This document shows positions 32,168 through 40,120 of a DNA stretch of 64,000 nucleotides, piece by piece. Origin of the DNA: Saprospiraceae bacterium (GTDB taxonomy: Bacteria > Bacteroidota > Bacteroidia > Chitinophagales > Saprospiraceae). The DNA is taken from contig JAIPBE010000001.1 of NCBI GenBank assembly GCA_021738725.1, forward strand, positions 186,001-250,000, given 5' to 3'. The position numbers were made by a program, and so were the translations under genes. Under the pieces are notes generated by a model that was given only the letters and a program-made list of their open reading frames with translations, was not told the origin of the DNA and did not search any database. Each line of letters starts with the position of its first letter. Position 1 is the stretch's first letter.

Positions 32168-33220
32168 ATGCCAGAGACTTTGGTAGCGTGTGATTTTCTT
32201 GCGATACGCCAGCAGGGGCTTCCGATTCTGGATGTACGATCTCCTTCTGAATTTAAGCATTCACGGATCCCGGGAGCGTTGTCCTTTCCATTATTCTCCG
32301 ACGAAGAGCGTCATGAGGTGGGCTATTTGTACAAGCAGGTGTCACAATCTGCCGCAATGGTAAAAGGTCTGGAGATAGCCGGACCCAAAATGGCTGCATT
32401 TGTCCAACAGGCTATGACAATTGCCCCGGATCAACAGGTGGCGGTTTACTGCTTGCGCGGAGGCAAGCGAAGTGGCAGTATGGCCTGGTTGCTTGAAAAC
32501 AGTGGCTTTACAGCGTTTATACTCCAAGGCGGCTATAAGGCCGCACGCAGATACTTTCTAGATGCTTTGGTGCCCCGGTATCCTCTGGTGAGAGTGGGTG
32601 GTCGAACGGGGTCGGGAAAGACCCGTATCCTGGAAGCGTTGAGGGAGGCGGGAGAGCAAGTGATCGATCTGGAAGGCATGGCACACCATCGGGGGTCCGC
32701 ATTTGGTCATCTGGGATTGGCACCGCAACCGAGCAATGAATATTTTGAAAACAAGATCGGAGACGCACTGGCCCTCATGGATAAGGATCGGGTGATCTGG
32801 GTAGAAGACGAAAGCCGGCATATCGGCAGACGCAGCTTACCGCAACCCTTCTGGCAGCATCTGATCCAGGCTCCTGTTATTTTCCTTGATGTGTCCGCCG
32901 ATCTGCGTGTACAAGAAATCCTCCAGGAGTACGGCACACAGGATACAGAAGGGTTGAAAGAGGCATTTAAACGAATTGCTCGCAAGATGGGCCCACAATT
33001 TGTAAAGGCGGCGCTGGCCCATCTCGACAGTGGAGACCTGGAGGCTGCGGCTCGTCTGGCACTGGCCTATTACGATAAGTCCTATGATTTTCATCTGGTC
33101 AACCAGACGTTTGGCGAAGTCATTGAAGAAAAAGTCGATCAACTGGATGCAAAAGTGTTGGCAGCCAGACTTATAGATAGATCCAAACAATATGAAAAGG
33201 CATGGATGAACAACGGTTGA
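32168..33220 (+). CDS. selU: tRNA 2-selenouridine synthase
   Basis: 350-residue SelU/MnmH with an N-terminal rhodanese domain and a C-terminal P-loop domain. The rhodanese active Cys is Cys95 in VYCLRGGKRSGSMAW, and the P-loop is GRTGSGKT at about 145-152. The enzyme converts 2-thiouridine at the wobble position of some tRNAs to 2-selenouridine through a geranyl intermediate, using selenophosphate. selD follows with a 19-base overlap. TACCTTTG at 32156-32163 ends 4 bases before the ATG; if it is the -7 element, the transcript would be nearly leaderless. Confidence 0.94.
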   Translation: MPETLVACDFLAIRQQGLPILDVRSPSEFKHSRIPGALSFPLFSDEERHEVGYLYKQVSQSAAMVKGLEIAGPKMAAFVQQAMTIAPDQQVAVYCLRGGKRSGSMAWLLENSGFTAFILQGGYKAARRYFLDALVPRYPLVRVGGRTGSGKTRILEALREAGEQVIDLEGMAHHRGSAFGHLGLAPQPSNEYFENKIGDALALMDKDRVIWVEDESRHIGRRSLPQPFWQHLIQAPVIFLDVSADLRVQEILQEYGTQDTEGLKEAFKRIARKMGPQFVKAALAHLDSGDLEAAARLALAYYDKSYDFHLVNQTFGEVIEEKVDQLDAKVLAARLIDRSKQYEKAWMNNG

Positions 33221-34242
33221 CTCTGTATAGTCATGGTTCAGGGTGTGGATGCAAGATCGATCCAAATATATTGGATCGCATTCTGGCGGGCAATGATTCG
33301 ACCCTAAAAGACGGTCGACTTCTGGTTGGTAATGATCAACGGGATGATGCGGCAGTCCTGGATTTGGGGGATGGCTCGGCACTGATCAGTACGACCGATT
33401 TCTTTATGCCGATTGTGGATGATCCCTATGATTTTGGAAGAATTGCTGCCGCAAATGCGATCAGTGATATTTATGCCATGGGTGGAAAGCCATTAATCGC
33501 TGTAGCGATTTTGGGATGGCCCGTGCTCCAGCTCGCTCCGGAGCTGGCGGGAAAAGTATTGGCTGGTGCGCGAAAGATCTGTCAGGAGGCGGGAATTGTC
33601 CTGGCAGGGGGGCACAGTATTGACTCTGTTGAGCCATTTTTTGGTCTGGCTGTCAATGGGCGGGTACGGATCGAAGACATCAAGCAGAATAATGCAGCTC
33701 GGGAGGGAGATATTATCTATCTCACCAAACCATTGGGTGTAGGGATTTATTCGACGGCCAATAAACTGGACCGGATACGAGCTGGGGATATGGAGAAGGC
33801 AAGAGATGTCATGATCATGTTAAATGGAGTGGGAGAAAAGCTGGCCAGCCACTCCTGGGTCCATGCAATGACGGATGTAACCGGTTTCGGTTTGTTGGGG
33901 CATCTGCTGGAGGTTTGTCAGGCAAGCCAGGTCTCTGCACAGTTGCAGTTTGACGACATCCCGTGTATGGACCGGGAAGCCCTGGACTACTATTTGCGCA
34001 TGCAATGTGTCCCGGCTGCCTCAGAACGAAATTGGGCCAGTTTGTCGGGTCAGGTCTCGCCGGTATCGCTACCAGCCCGACAATTGCTCTGTGACCCCCA
34101 AACCAGTGGTGGATTACTGATCACCATTGACCCGGAGCACACCCTGGATTTTGAAGCTTTGACAGAGCAGGAGGGGTTGCAACTTCAACCCATCGGCCGG
34201 ATCAGATCGGTGAGAACACCAGTCATAGAGGTGATGGAGTGA
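33202..34242 (+). CDS. selD: Selenide, water dikinase (selenophosphate synthetase)
   Basis: 346-residue SelD that makes selenophosphate from selenide and ATP. The active-site loop SHGSGCGCKI has Cys15 and Lys18 at the catalytic positions, so this is a Cys, not a selenocysteine, form. ISTTDFF with DDPYDFGRIAAANAISDIYAMGG, AGGHSIDS and DVTGFGLLGHLLEV are conserved nucleotide-binding parts. The gene overlaps selU by 19 bases, indicating a two-gene unit for tRNA selenation; no selA, selB or selC lies in the window. Confidence 0.95.
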   Translation: MDEQRLTLYSHGSGCGCKIDPNILDRILAGNDSTLKDGRLLVGNDQRDDAAVLDLGDGSALISTTDFFMPIVDDPYDFGRIAAANAISDIYAMGGKPLIAVAILGWPVLQLAPELAGKVLAGARKICQEAGIVLAGGHSIDSVEPFFGLAVNGRVRIEDIKQNNAAREGDIIYLTKPLGVGIYSTANKLDRIRAGDMEKARDVMIMLNGVGEKLASHSWVHAMTDVTGFGLLGHLLEVCQASQVSAQLQFDDIPCMDREALDYYLRMQCVPAASERNWASLSGQVSPVSLPARQLLCDPQTSGGLLITIDPEHTLDFEALTEQEGLQLQPIGRIRSVRTPVIEVME

Positions 34243-34296
34243 CATTAAGTTGGACACCTCCAACAGGTCATCAGGAAGAATGAATGTCTTTTGTCG

Positions 34297-34926
34297 TTAG
34301 AACACGAAGCCGAGAGAAGTGATGATTCGACTGGGCCTGTTACTCAGTGTGTAGTGATCATCAAAAAAGGTCAGATGATCTCCGTAACGATAGAGGTTTC
34401 CTTCATATCTCAAATCCAGGTTGAACTTCCAGATATCAAAACCGATTCCGGCTTGCCAACCCCAGGAAAGATCATCCCATTTTTCCTGGATGCCTGGAAT
34501 ATTATCAAGGTCGGATGAACTGTGAATGAATACATGCCCCACGGGTCCTGCTTGTAAGTTCAGGATGCCGAAATCAAATCCAAGCATCAGTGGTACATCC
34601 AAGTATTGAAAGGATTCTGAGAGGATCTCATCCTTGAGCGAAGTGGAAAAATCGTACGTGGTTGTATTGGAGTTGAGCGACACTTCCGGCTGGATGAAGA
34701 ATTTGCCAATGTATCCTTTGAGATAGGCCCCCAGATGAATGCCGTATTTGGCCTCTTTAATGCGCATCGAAAAGGCTTCGATACCCTGCTTGTCCAGAAC
34801 GAGTATCTCGTTGGAATTCGTCAGCTGAGTGGAGTTGAAACCGGCTTTGATACCAACGTTCAGTTGGGCCTGGCTGGCCACAGGCATGAAACATAAAGTG
34901 ATGATGAGAACAAAAATTGTACGCAT
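34297..34926 (-). CDS. Outer-membrane beta-barrel protein
   Basis: 209-residue exported protein. The signal peptide covers about residues 1-20 (ending ASQAQ), and the rest is built of alternating beta strands typical of the OmpA-like or PorT-like small barrels of Bacteroidota, with LNVGIKAGFNSTQL as first strand and a final IITSLGFVF ending in Phe. No enzyme motif seen; role unknown. A TATATTCG sequence on the minus strand just upstream is a weak -7 candidate. Convergent with selD. Confidence 0.78.
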   Translation of the reverse strand: MRTIFVLIITLCFMPVASQAQLNVGIKAGFNSTQLTNSNEILVLDKQGIEAFSMRIKEAKYGIHLGAYLKGYIGKFFIQPEVSLNSNTTTYDFSTSLKDEILSESFQYLDVPLMLGFDFGILNLQAGPVGHVFIHSSSDLDNIPGIQEKWDDLSWGWQAGIGFDIWKFNLDLRYEGNLYRYGDHLTFFDDHYTLSNRPSRIITSLGFVF

Positions 34927-35139
34927 AATTCAAACGTCGAATATACTGAATGAACGTAATTACGAGTCTGTTGATGAAGGAGTTTCAAACAAATAAGAGA
35001 ACCTTAACCCGTCTCGATCGACGCAGTAACTTTTCGTTTCATCTGATGGCAATCATGGAAAGGTGGCCGCAGGGTACTACTTTTATGTTTCATTACGCCG
35101 TCAGGGAGAAGATCACTCAATGGCCAGAATCCCGAATGC

Positions 35140-35730
35140 ATGGAATGTACGTTTATAGGTAGCTACCCGTCAGTTGAAAAAATGCCTTCGGAAGGGCTTC
35201 CTGAATTCGTTTTTATCGGAAGATCGAACGTTGGAAAGTCATCCTTGATCAATATGTTGGTCGGCCAGAAAAACCTGGCTCATACCTCCTCTACACCGGG
35301 AAAGACCCAAATGATCAACCTGTTCCAGGTGGGAGAAACATTTCGAATTGTGGATCTGCCGGGGTATGGGTATGCCCGCCTCTCCAAGAAGCATCGACAT
35401 TCCCTGATGAATATGATCCGCACCTATTTACGCGATCGGGAGGCGCTTTTTCTGGTTTTTCAACTACTGGATATACGTGTTACACCTCAAAAGGTGGACA
35501 TGGAAATGTTGTATTGGTTGGGAACAAATGGTATTCCGGTCAGCTTACTGTATACCAAAGCGGATAAATTGAAATTGATGGAGATCCAGACTAGTAAGGA
35601 GTTGTATACGGCTGAGATTCTCAAATCCTGGAGCTCCATGCCCACTTCGTTTTTGACATCTGCCCAGGCAGGAGAGGGGAGAGAGGCTGTTTTGAGCTAT
35701 ATTGCAACATCGCTATCCCCAGAAGTTTAG
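35140..35730 (+). CDS. engB: Ribosome biogenesis GTP-binding protein EngB (YsxC)
   Basis: 196-residue small GTPase needed for 50S assembly. G1 is GRSNVGKSS, G2 is in HTSSTPGKTQ, G3 is DLPGYGYA, G4 is TKADK and G5 lies in LTSAQAGEG. All are intact. It is followed after one base by the PlsB-like acyltransferase gene, so the two form an operon. The 213-base region before it holds no gene I can support. Confidence 0.93.
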   Translation: MECTFIGSYPSVEKMPSEGLPEFVFIGRSNVGKSSLINMLVGQKNLAHTSSTPGKTQMINLFQVGETFRIVDLPGYGYARLSKKHRHSLMNMIRTYLRDREALFLVFQLLDIRVTPQKVDMEMLYWLGTNGIPVSLLYTKADKLKLMEIQTSKELYTAEILKSWSSMPTSFLTSAQAGEGREAVLSYIATSLSPEV

Positions 35731-35731
35731 T

Positions 35732-37417
35732 ATGCGGTCAGACTATCATAAATACCCTCCAATCGAGCCGGACATCCGCCAATGGCCCGTCTATTTGTTA
35801 AGCCAGGACAGAGACCATTTCATCCGGCAGATGAGGACCTTTGTGTTTAATCAGCTGACAGCCAATCAAACAAAATCTGTCAAAGCGCTTGTCGATCGCG
35901 CCCTGTATATGGAGCGGTCCCGGGTCAAGGATAAGCCTTGGAAGGTGGACCCCCCTGATGAACGATTGTTCTGGTCAAAAGTCAGAAAGCGGATGGCCTC
36001 GATTGGTGACGAGGACAATCATGAAACAGAATATGATGTGCTCCAGGAGGTCGTTCACCGGTATGCAAGAGAGATCGTCGGCACATTTCAGATCAGTACA
36101 TTTCTGTTTGCCCGCCGATTTCTGACGTTTTTCTTCAGCCGACTGTTGAACACTCTGGCTGCAGGTTCACTTTTCGGCAATCGATACAAACTGCACGATC
36201 AGCTGAAGGTGGTGGGAGAGTACGAGATGGTCAGGAAGTTGATGAAACAAGGAACCGTGATTATCGTTCCAACGCATTCCTCCAACCTGGATTCTATCTT
36301 GATCGGTTATATGTTAGACGCCATTTTGGGATTGCCCAGTTTCTCATATGGTGCAGGCTTAAACCTCTACAACACGGGTTATATCGCCTATTTCATGAAT
36401 CGCCTTGGAGCATATCGGGTAGATCGGCGGAAGAAGAACCTGATCTATCTGGAAACATTGAAAAGTTTTTCCAGGTTGTCGATCGAACGCAACGTCAACA
36501 GCCTGTTTTTTCCTGGTGGGACTCGATCAAGATCTGGTCAGATTGAACCAAAACTGAAGATCGGCTTGTTGTCAACAGCGGTGGAAGCACAGCGGTCTCT
36601 GCTCCAAAAAGGGCAAGAGGAGAAGATCTTCATCGTGCCCTTGAATGTCTCCTATCATTTTGTTTTGGAGGCGAATAGTCTAATCCATCAACATTTGCGG
36701 GAAGAGGGGAGGGAACGGTACATCACTAGCTCTCGGGATGATTCATCCAGTATTCGGAAGAATGTCAAGTTCATTTGGAAACTGTTCAAGAATACGTCCG
36801 AGATCACGTTCTCATTCTCCCATCCAATGGATGTACTCGGGAACCAGGTCGATGAAAATGGAGTGAGCTATGATCAGCAGCAGCGACCGATCCAGGTTCG
36901 CGATTTTTTCCGGCTGGGGGATGAGATTACCGCTGACACCCAACGGGAGTCACAATACAGTAAACACCTGGCTGAGCGGATCGTGGATCGCCTCTATGCG
37001 GATAATGTCGTGTTGAGTAGCCACTTTGTAGCCTATCTGGCGTTTGAGATACTTCGGCATGAACATCCGAACATGGATGTCTTTGGCATCATCCAATTGC
37101 CAGAAGAGGAATATGTGTTTGAGTGGGATAGTCTGTTGATCGGTTGTCGTGAACTCCAACAAGCCCTGATCCGTCTGCGCAATCAGGAAAAGATCCAGCT
37201 CTCTGAGGTCATCCTGGGCGATGCCGAGACCCTGTTGGAAGATGGGATCAAAAATATCGGCATCTTTCACGCGGAGAAGCCATTGCTGAAAGATAAGAAG
37301 GGACAAACCCGAAGCCAGAGCTTCAAACTCCTGTATTTCTATCACAATCGCCTGGAAGGGTATAAACTCCAGGATCAAGTGCATTGGAATCAACTTCAGG
37401 TTTCCATTCAGGATTAA
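35732..37417 (+). CDS. PlsB-like glycerolipid acyltransferase
   Basis: 561-residue acyltransferase. Motif I is PTHSSNLDS (His-x4-Asp), motif III is LFFPGGTRSRSG and motif IV lies in EKIFIVPLNVSYH. This order and the long N- and C-terminal regions fit the glycerol-3-phosphate acyltransferase (PlsB-like) group rather than the short PlsC type. It probably acylates glycerol-3-phosphate or lysophosphatidate at the inner membrane. The ATG at 35732 follows the engB stop by one base. Confidence 0.83.
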   Translation: MRSDYHKYPPIEPDIRQWPVYLLSQDRDHFIRQMRTFVFNQLTANQTKSVKALVDRALYMERSRVKDKPWKVDPPDERLFWSKVRKRMASIGDEDNHETEYDVLQEVVHRYAREIVGTFQISTFLFARRFLTFFFSRLLNTLAAGSLFGNRYKLHDQLKVVGEYEMVRKLMKQGTVIIVPTHSSNLDSILIGYMLDAILGLPSFSYGAGLNLYNTGYIAYFMNRLGAYRVDRRKKNLIYLETLKSFSRLSIERNVNSLFFPGGTRSRSGQIEPKLKIGLLSTAVEAQRSLLQKGQEEKIFIVPLNVSYHFVLEANSLIHQHLREEGRERYITSSRDDSSSIRKNVKFIWKLFKNTSEITFSFSHPMDVLGNQVDENGVSYDQQQRPIQVRDFFRLGDEITADTQRESQYSKHLAERIVDRLYADNVVLSSHFVAYLAFEILRHEHPNMDVFGIIQLPEEEYVFEWDSLLIGCRELQQALIRLRNQEKIQLSEVILGDAETLLEDGIKNIGIFHAEKPLLKDKKGQTRSQSFKLLYFYHNRLEGYKLQDQVHWNQLQVSIQD

Positions 37418-37427
37418 TTCGGGAAGG

Positions 37428-37973
37428 ATGGACCGAATCATTTTTGATCTGGAAGCGACCTGTTGGGAAAAGGGTACACCGGGTGTCACCCAGGAGATCA
37501 TTGAAATAGCAGCCGTTCGCCTGAATGCTCTAGGCGAGGTCAGAGGCTCATTCCACAGTATGGTCAAGCCAGTCGTTCATCCTGTGTTGTCGCCATATTG
37601 CCGCCGGCTGACCCATATACAACAAGAGGAGGTGGACCAGGCCCGAAGGTTTCCGGAGGTCATTTCACGATTTGAGGATTGGTTGTATGTCAGCCCGGAT
37701 TTCTTTTTGATTTCCTGGGGGCATGTAGACAAACGGTTATTGGCAGATGACTGCCGAGCTCATCGTGTTGATGATGATTGGTTGGATTTTCATGTCAATC
37801 TCAAACAGATCTACAGAGATCTCTTCAGATTACCCAAACAGATCGGATTGGCGGCGGCGATGCGCCGGGAAGGATTGGAATTTGAAGGAGAGGCGCACCG
37901 AGCGATGCCAGATACCCAGAATCTGGTCAAACTATTTTTGAAACACCGGGATCAATGGCCACTGGAAGGGTAA
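37428..37973 (+). CDS. DEDDh-type 3'-5' exonuclease (ERI1-like)
   Basis: 181-residue exonuclease of the RNase T/ERI1 group. Exo I is IIFDLEATCW with the Asp-x-Glu pair, EIIEIAAV follows, Exo II is near FFLISWGHVDKR and Exo III is EAHRAMPDTQNL, with the catalytic His and final Asp present. It is 10 bases after the PlsB-like gene, so engB, the acyltransferase and this gene form one unit. The substrate is likely RNA or single-stranded DNA, by family. Confidence 0.87.
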   Translation: MDRIIFDLEATCWEKGTPGVTQEIIEIAAVRLNALGEVRGSFHSMVKPVVHPVLSPYCRRLTHIQQEEVDQARRFPEVISRFEDWLYVSPDFFLISWGHVDKRLLADDCRAHRVDDDWLDFHVNLKQIYRDLFRLPKQIGLAAAMRREGLEFEGEAHRAMPDTQNLVKLFLKHRDQWPLEG

Positions 37974-38107
37974 TACCTATGACAATCTGATGAAGGACGA
38001 AAGGGGTGAAATGATAGGTTGTCGAATTATCAACTTAACATAATATAAATTATAGGGAAAATGAAATGCATGCAAATAGAACTTCAGTGGACTTGATTGC
38101 TTGCTGA

Positions 38108-38593
38108 TCAGCGGTCCAGAATGGTCTTTAGATCTGCTGGTGAATACCGCACAGATTTCAGAACTTTTTTATCCGCTGTGCGATACACCAGAAATCCATC
38201 TTCAGCGGGCTCGATCTGGCCTTCGGTGCCATCCTTTTTTCTGTAGTGTTCCAGAGTGGCCTCTGCATCTTCCAGAGAGTCACATACCTTGCTCATATTG
38301 CTACGCTGAACCTCCTCGAACAGATGATTGAATTTGTCTGCAAGTCCAAATTCCAACACAGCACCAGACAACACATATTGCAGATCACACAATGCATCCG
38401 CAATCTCCACGAGGTCGTTATCCTGAATGGCCTGTTCCAGTTCTTTTAATTCCTCGGCCAGCAAATTGATCCGCAATTGGCAGCGATCACCGGATGGGAT
38501 AGTTGGTTCTTTCAGGATGGGTAGACGAAAGGTCTGGTGGAATTCGGCCACTTGATTCAAAGCTTTAGGTTCATCAAACTTGAACTTCATCAT
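38108..38593 (-). CDS. MazG-like all-alpha NTP pyrophosphohydrolase
   Basis: 161-residue protein of the all-alpha NTP-PPase superfamily. The metal-binding pattern EELKELEQAI ... EIADALCDLQYVLSG matches the E-x3-E and E-x2-D arrangement of MazG/PRA-PH-like enzymes, which hydrolyse nucleoside triphosphates to monophosphate and pyrophosphate. Similar stand-alone proteins are thought to remove non-canonical nucleotides. It ends convergent to the exonuclease gene with 134 bases between. Substrate not determined. Confidence 0.82.
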   Translation of the reverse strand: MMKFKFDEPKALNQVAEFHQTFRLPILKEPTIPSGDRCQLRINLLAEELKELEQAIQDNDLVEIADALCDLQYVLSGAVLEFGLADKFNHLFEEVQRSNMSKVCDSLEDAEATLEHYRKKDGTEGQIEPAEDGFLVYRTADKKVLKSVRYSPADLKTILDR

Positions 38594-38654
38594 GGAAATA
38601 TTGTAAGGATAATCGCAATGGGACTAAACGCGATTAATAAACGATTTTTCTGCG

Positions 38655-38693
38655 AATAAAGAAGCCTGGCACTATGTACCAGGTTTCTTTATT
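38655..38693 (-). terminator. Rho-independent terminator after the TPR protein gene
   Basis: A 15-base inverted repeat (38655-38669 and 38679-38693, one G-T wobble, nine-base loop) with AATAAAGAA at the stem ends gives a U-rich 3' side on the minus strand, 30 bases past the TPR gene stop. Confidence 0.8.
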
Positions 38694-38722
38694 TAAGTCA
38701 TAAAGCATTAATAATCAACTCT

Positions 38723-40042
38723 TTATTTAAAGTAGCTGGTTGGGTTTTCCTGACCTGCCTGCACGCGTTCCAGGCGTACCTTGAATTCATTTGACAATTC
38801 CAGATCATTCTTCCGCGCATAGATCTCCTTCAAGGCGATCAGCGTGTTGAGATCGTTCGGATCGACCTGTTCGGCATTCTTGAAATAAGGTAAAGCCTTG
38901 TCAAACTCGGCGTTGACCTTTTCTTTCAGGGTGTCATATTTTTTCAAACCCTCTTTGCTATAATCGTCTGCCAGTTTGCTCAGCTCTTGCGTATAGACTG
39001 CAGCCTTATTATAATATAACGCGCCAATACTGTAGATCGCATCTGTATACGAGCTATCGAGATCCAGGGCTTTCTGGTAATGGGTCAGTGCCTGCTGGAA
39101 GTACTGTTCAGCAGTGGTATTATCCTTTTCTTCCAGCGCTTTCTGGAAAAGATTATCGTAGACATTACCAAGCGTCAGGTACAAAGACTTGTTCCCCGGT
39201 TCTTTCTCAATGGCAAGCTTCAGTTTACCCGTCAATTCATCCATCTTCCCTTCTCGCAGATAGTGGTTGATCTCTGTGAACAACAGACTGACATCTTCCG
39301 GATACAATTTCCGTCCGGTTTCCAGGTAACTGACAGCTTTGGCCTTGTCTGAATCCACATAAGCATTGTAGAGCAGATCAAAGATGTAGGGATTATCATA
39401 CTTACTTTCAACGAGAGTATTCAGAAATCCAAGGGACGCTTCTTTTTTATCTGCGAGCATGCCCGTTACAGCTGCAGAAAAAATGGCGTCTTTGACCTGT
39501 TTTTCTTCCAGGGGGCTCTTCTCCCCTTCCTTGGTCAGGATGTTATGTGCATCGATCACCATGGAGAAGCTCTCAAATGCTTCGGCGTTGTGCTCATCCT
39601 GGTATTCTGCGACCGCCTGGTTGTTCAGCAATCCGATCAATGACGAAATACCTGTCAAAGCATCCTTCTTCTGATAATTTTTTACCGCCAGACTGAGCGC
39701 TTTTTTGTAGGATTGGAACGATTTTACAGGAGCATGTGGATATTGTGCAGGCCCTGTTTGTCCTTTCAGCCGGTTGGTGAAATCTCGATTGGCTAATTCC
39801 AAATAGATCTCGCCCTGAATATTCCAGATATCCGCTTCAGCAGTCATCTCCGGATCCGTGATGGCGACAGCCATCATATCAACCGCTTCGTCCAACTTAT
39901 CCATGTTGGCATTCTGATCCAAATTGTAGGCACCCAAAGCACGTTTCGCCTTTTTGAAGGCGTGTCCTGGGTCTTCTTCCTGGGCTGTTCCAACGACCAG
40001 AACCCCCAAAATGAATAAAAACAGGAGGGAGTAGTTCTTCAT
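38723..40042 (-). CDS. Exported tetratricopeptide-repeat protein
   Basis: 439-residue protein with an N-terminal signal peptide (about residues 1-20, ending VGTAQE) and helical repeats; the clearest TPR unit is YFQQALTHYQKALDLDSSYTDAIYSIGALYY in the C-terminal half. Lys- and Glu-rich helices cover most of the chain. TPR proteins mediate protein-protein contacts, here in the periplasm or at the membrane. The ATG at 40042 precedes the signal peptide. The C-terminal helix ends in NPTSYFK. No specific function is evident. Located after gyrA on the same strand, 78 bases apart. Confidence 0.83.
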   Translation of the reverse strand: MKNYSLLFLFILGVLVVGTAQEEDPGHAFKKAKRALGAYNLDQNANMDKLDEAVDMMAVAITDPEMTAEADIWNIQGEIYLELANRDFTNRLKGQTGPAQYPHAPVKSFQSYKKALSLAVKNYQKKDALTGISSLIGLLNNQAVAEYQDEHNAEAFESFSMVIDAHNILTKEGEKSPLEEKQVKDAIFSAAVTGMLADKKEASLGFLNTLVESKYDNPYIFDLLYNAYVDSDKAKAVSYLETGRKLYPEDVSLLFTEINHYLREGKMDELTGKLKLAIEKEPGNKSLYLTLGNVYDNLFQKALEEKDNTTAEQYFQQALTHYQKALDLDSSYTDAIYSIGALYYNKAAVYTQELSKLADDYSKEGLKKYDTLKEKVNAEFDKALPYFKNAEQVDPNDLNTLIALKEIYARKNDLELSNEFKVRLERVQAGQENPTSYFK

Positions 40043-40120
40043 GATTATTTGACTTTCTGTGAGTATGAGATTAGTTATGTCTATCACCTGAATTCATCCA
40101 GGATGTTGCTTACCAAAACG

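Noticed and set aside
34249-34264. Hairpin GTTGGA/TCCAAC after selD as a terminator
   Set aside because: Short stem and no following T-run, so termination is unsupported.
34927-35139. Possible small gene or RNA in the spacer before engB
   Set aside because: Short frames (such as 34950-35162) lack motifs, have basic random composition and overlap engB; no tRNA-like fold was seen.
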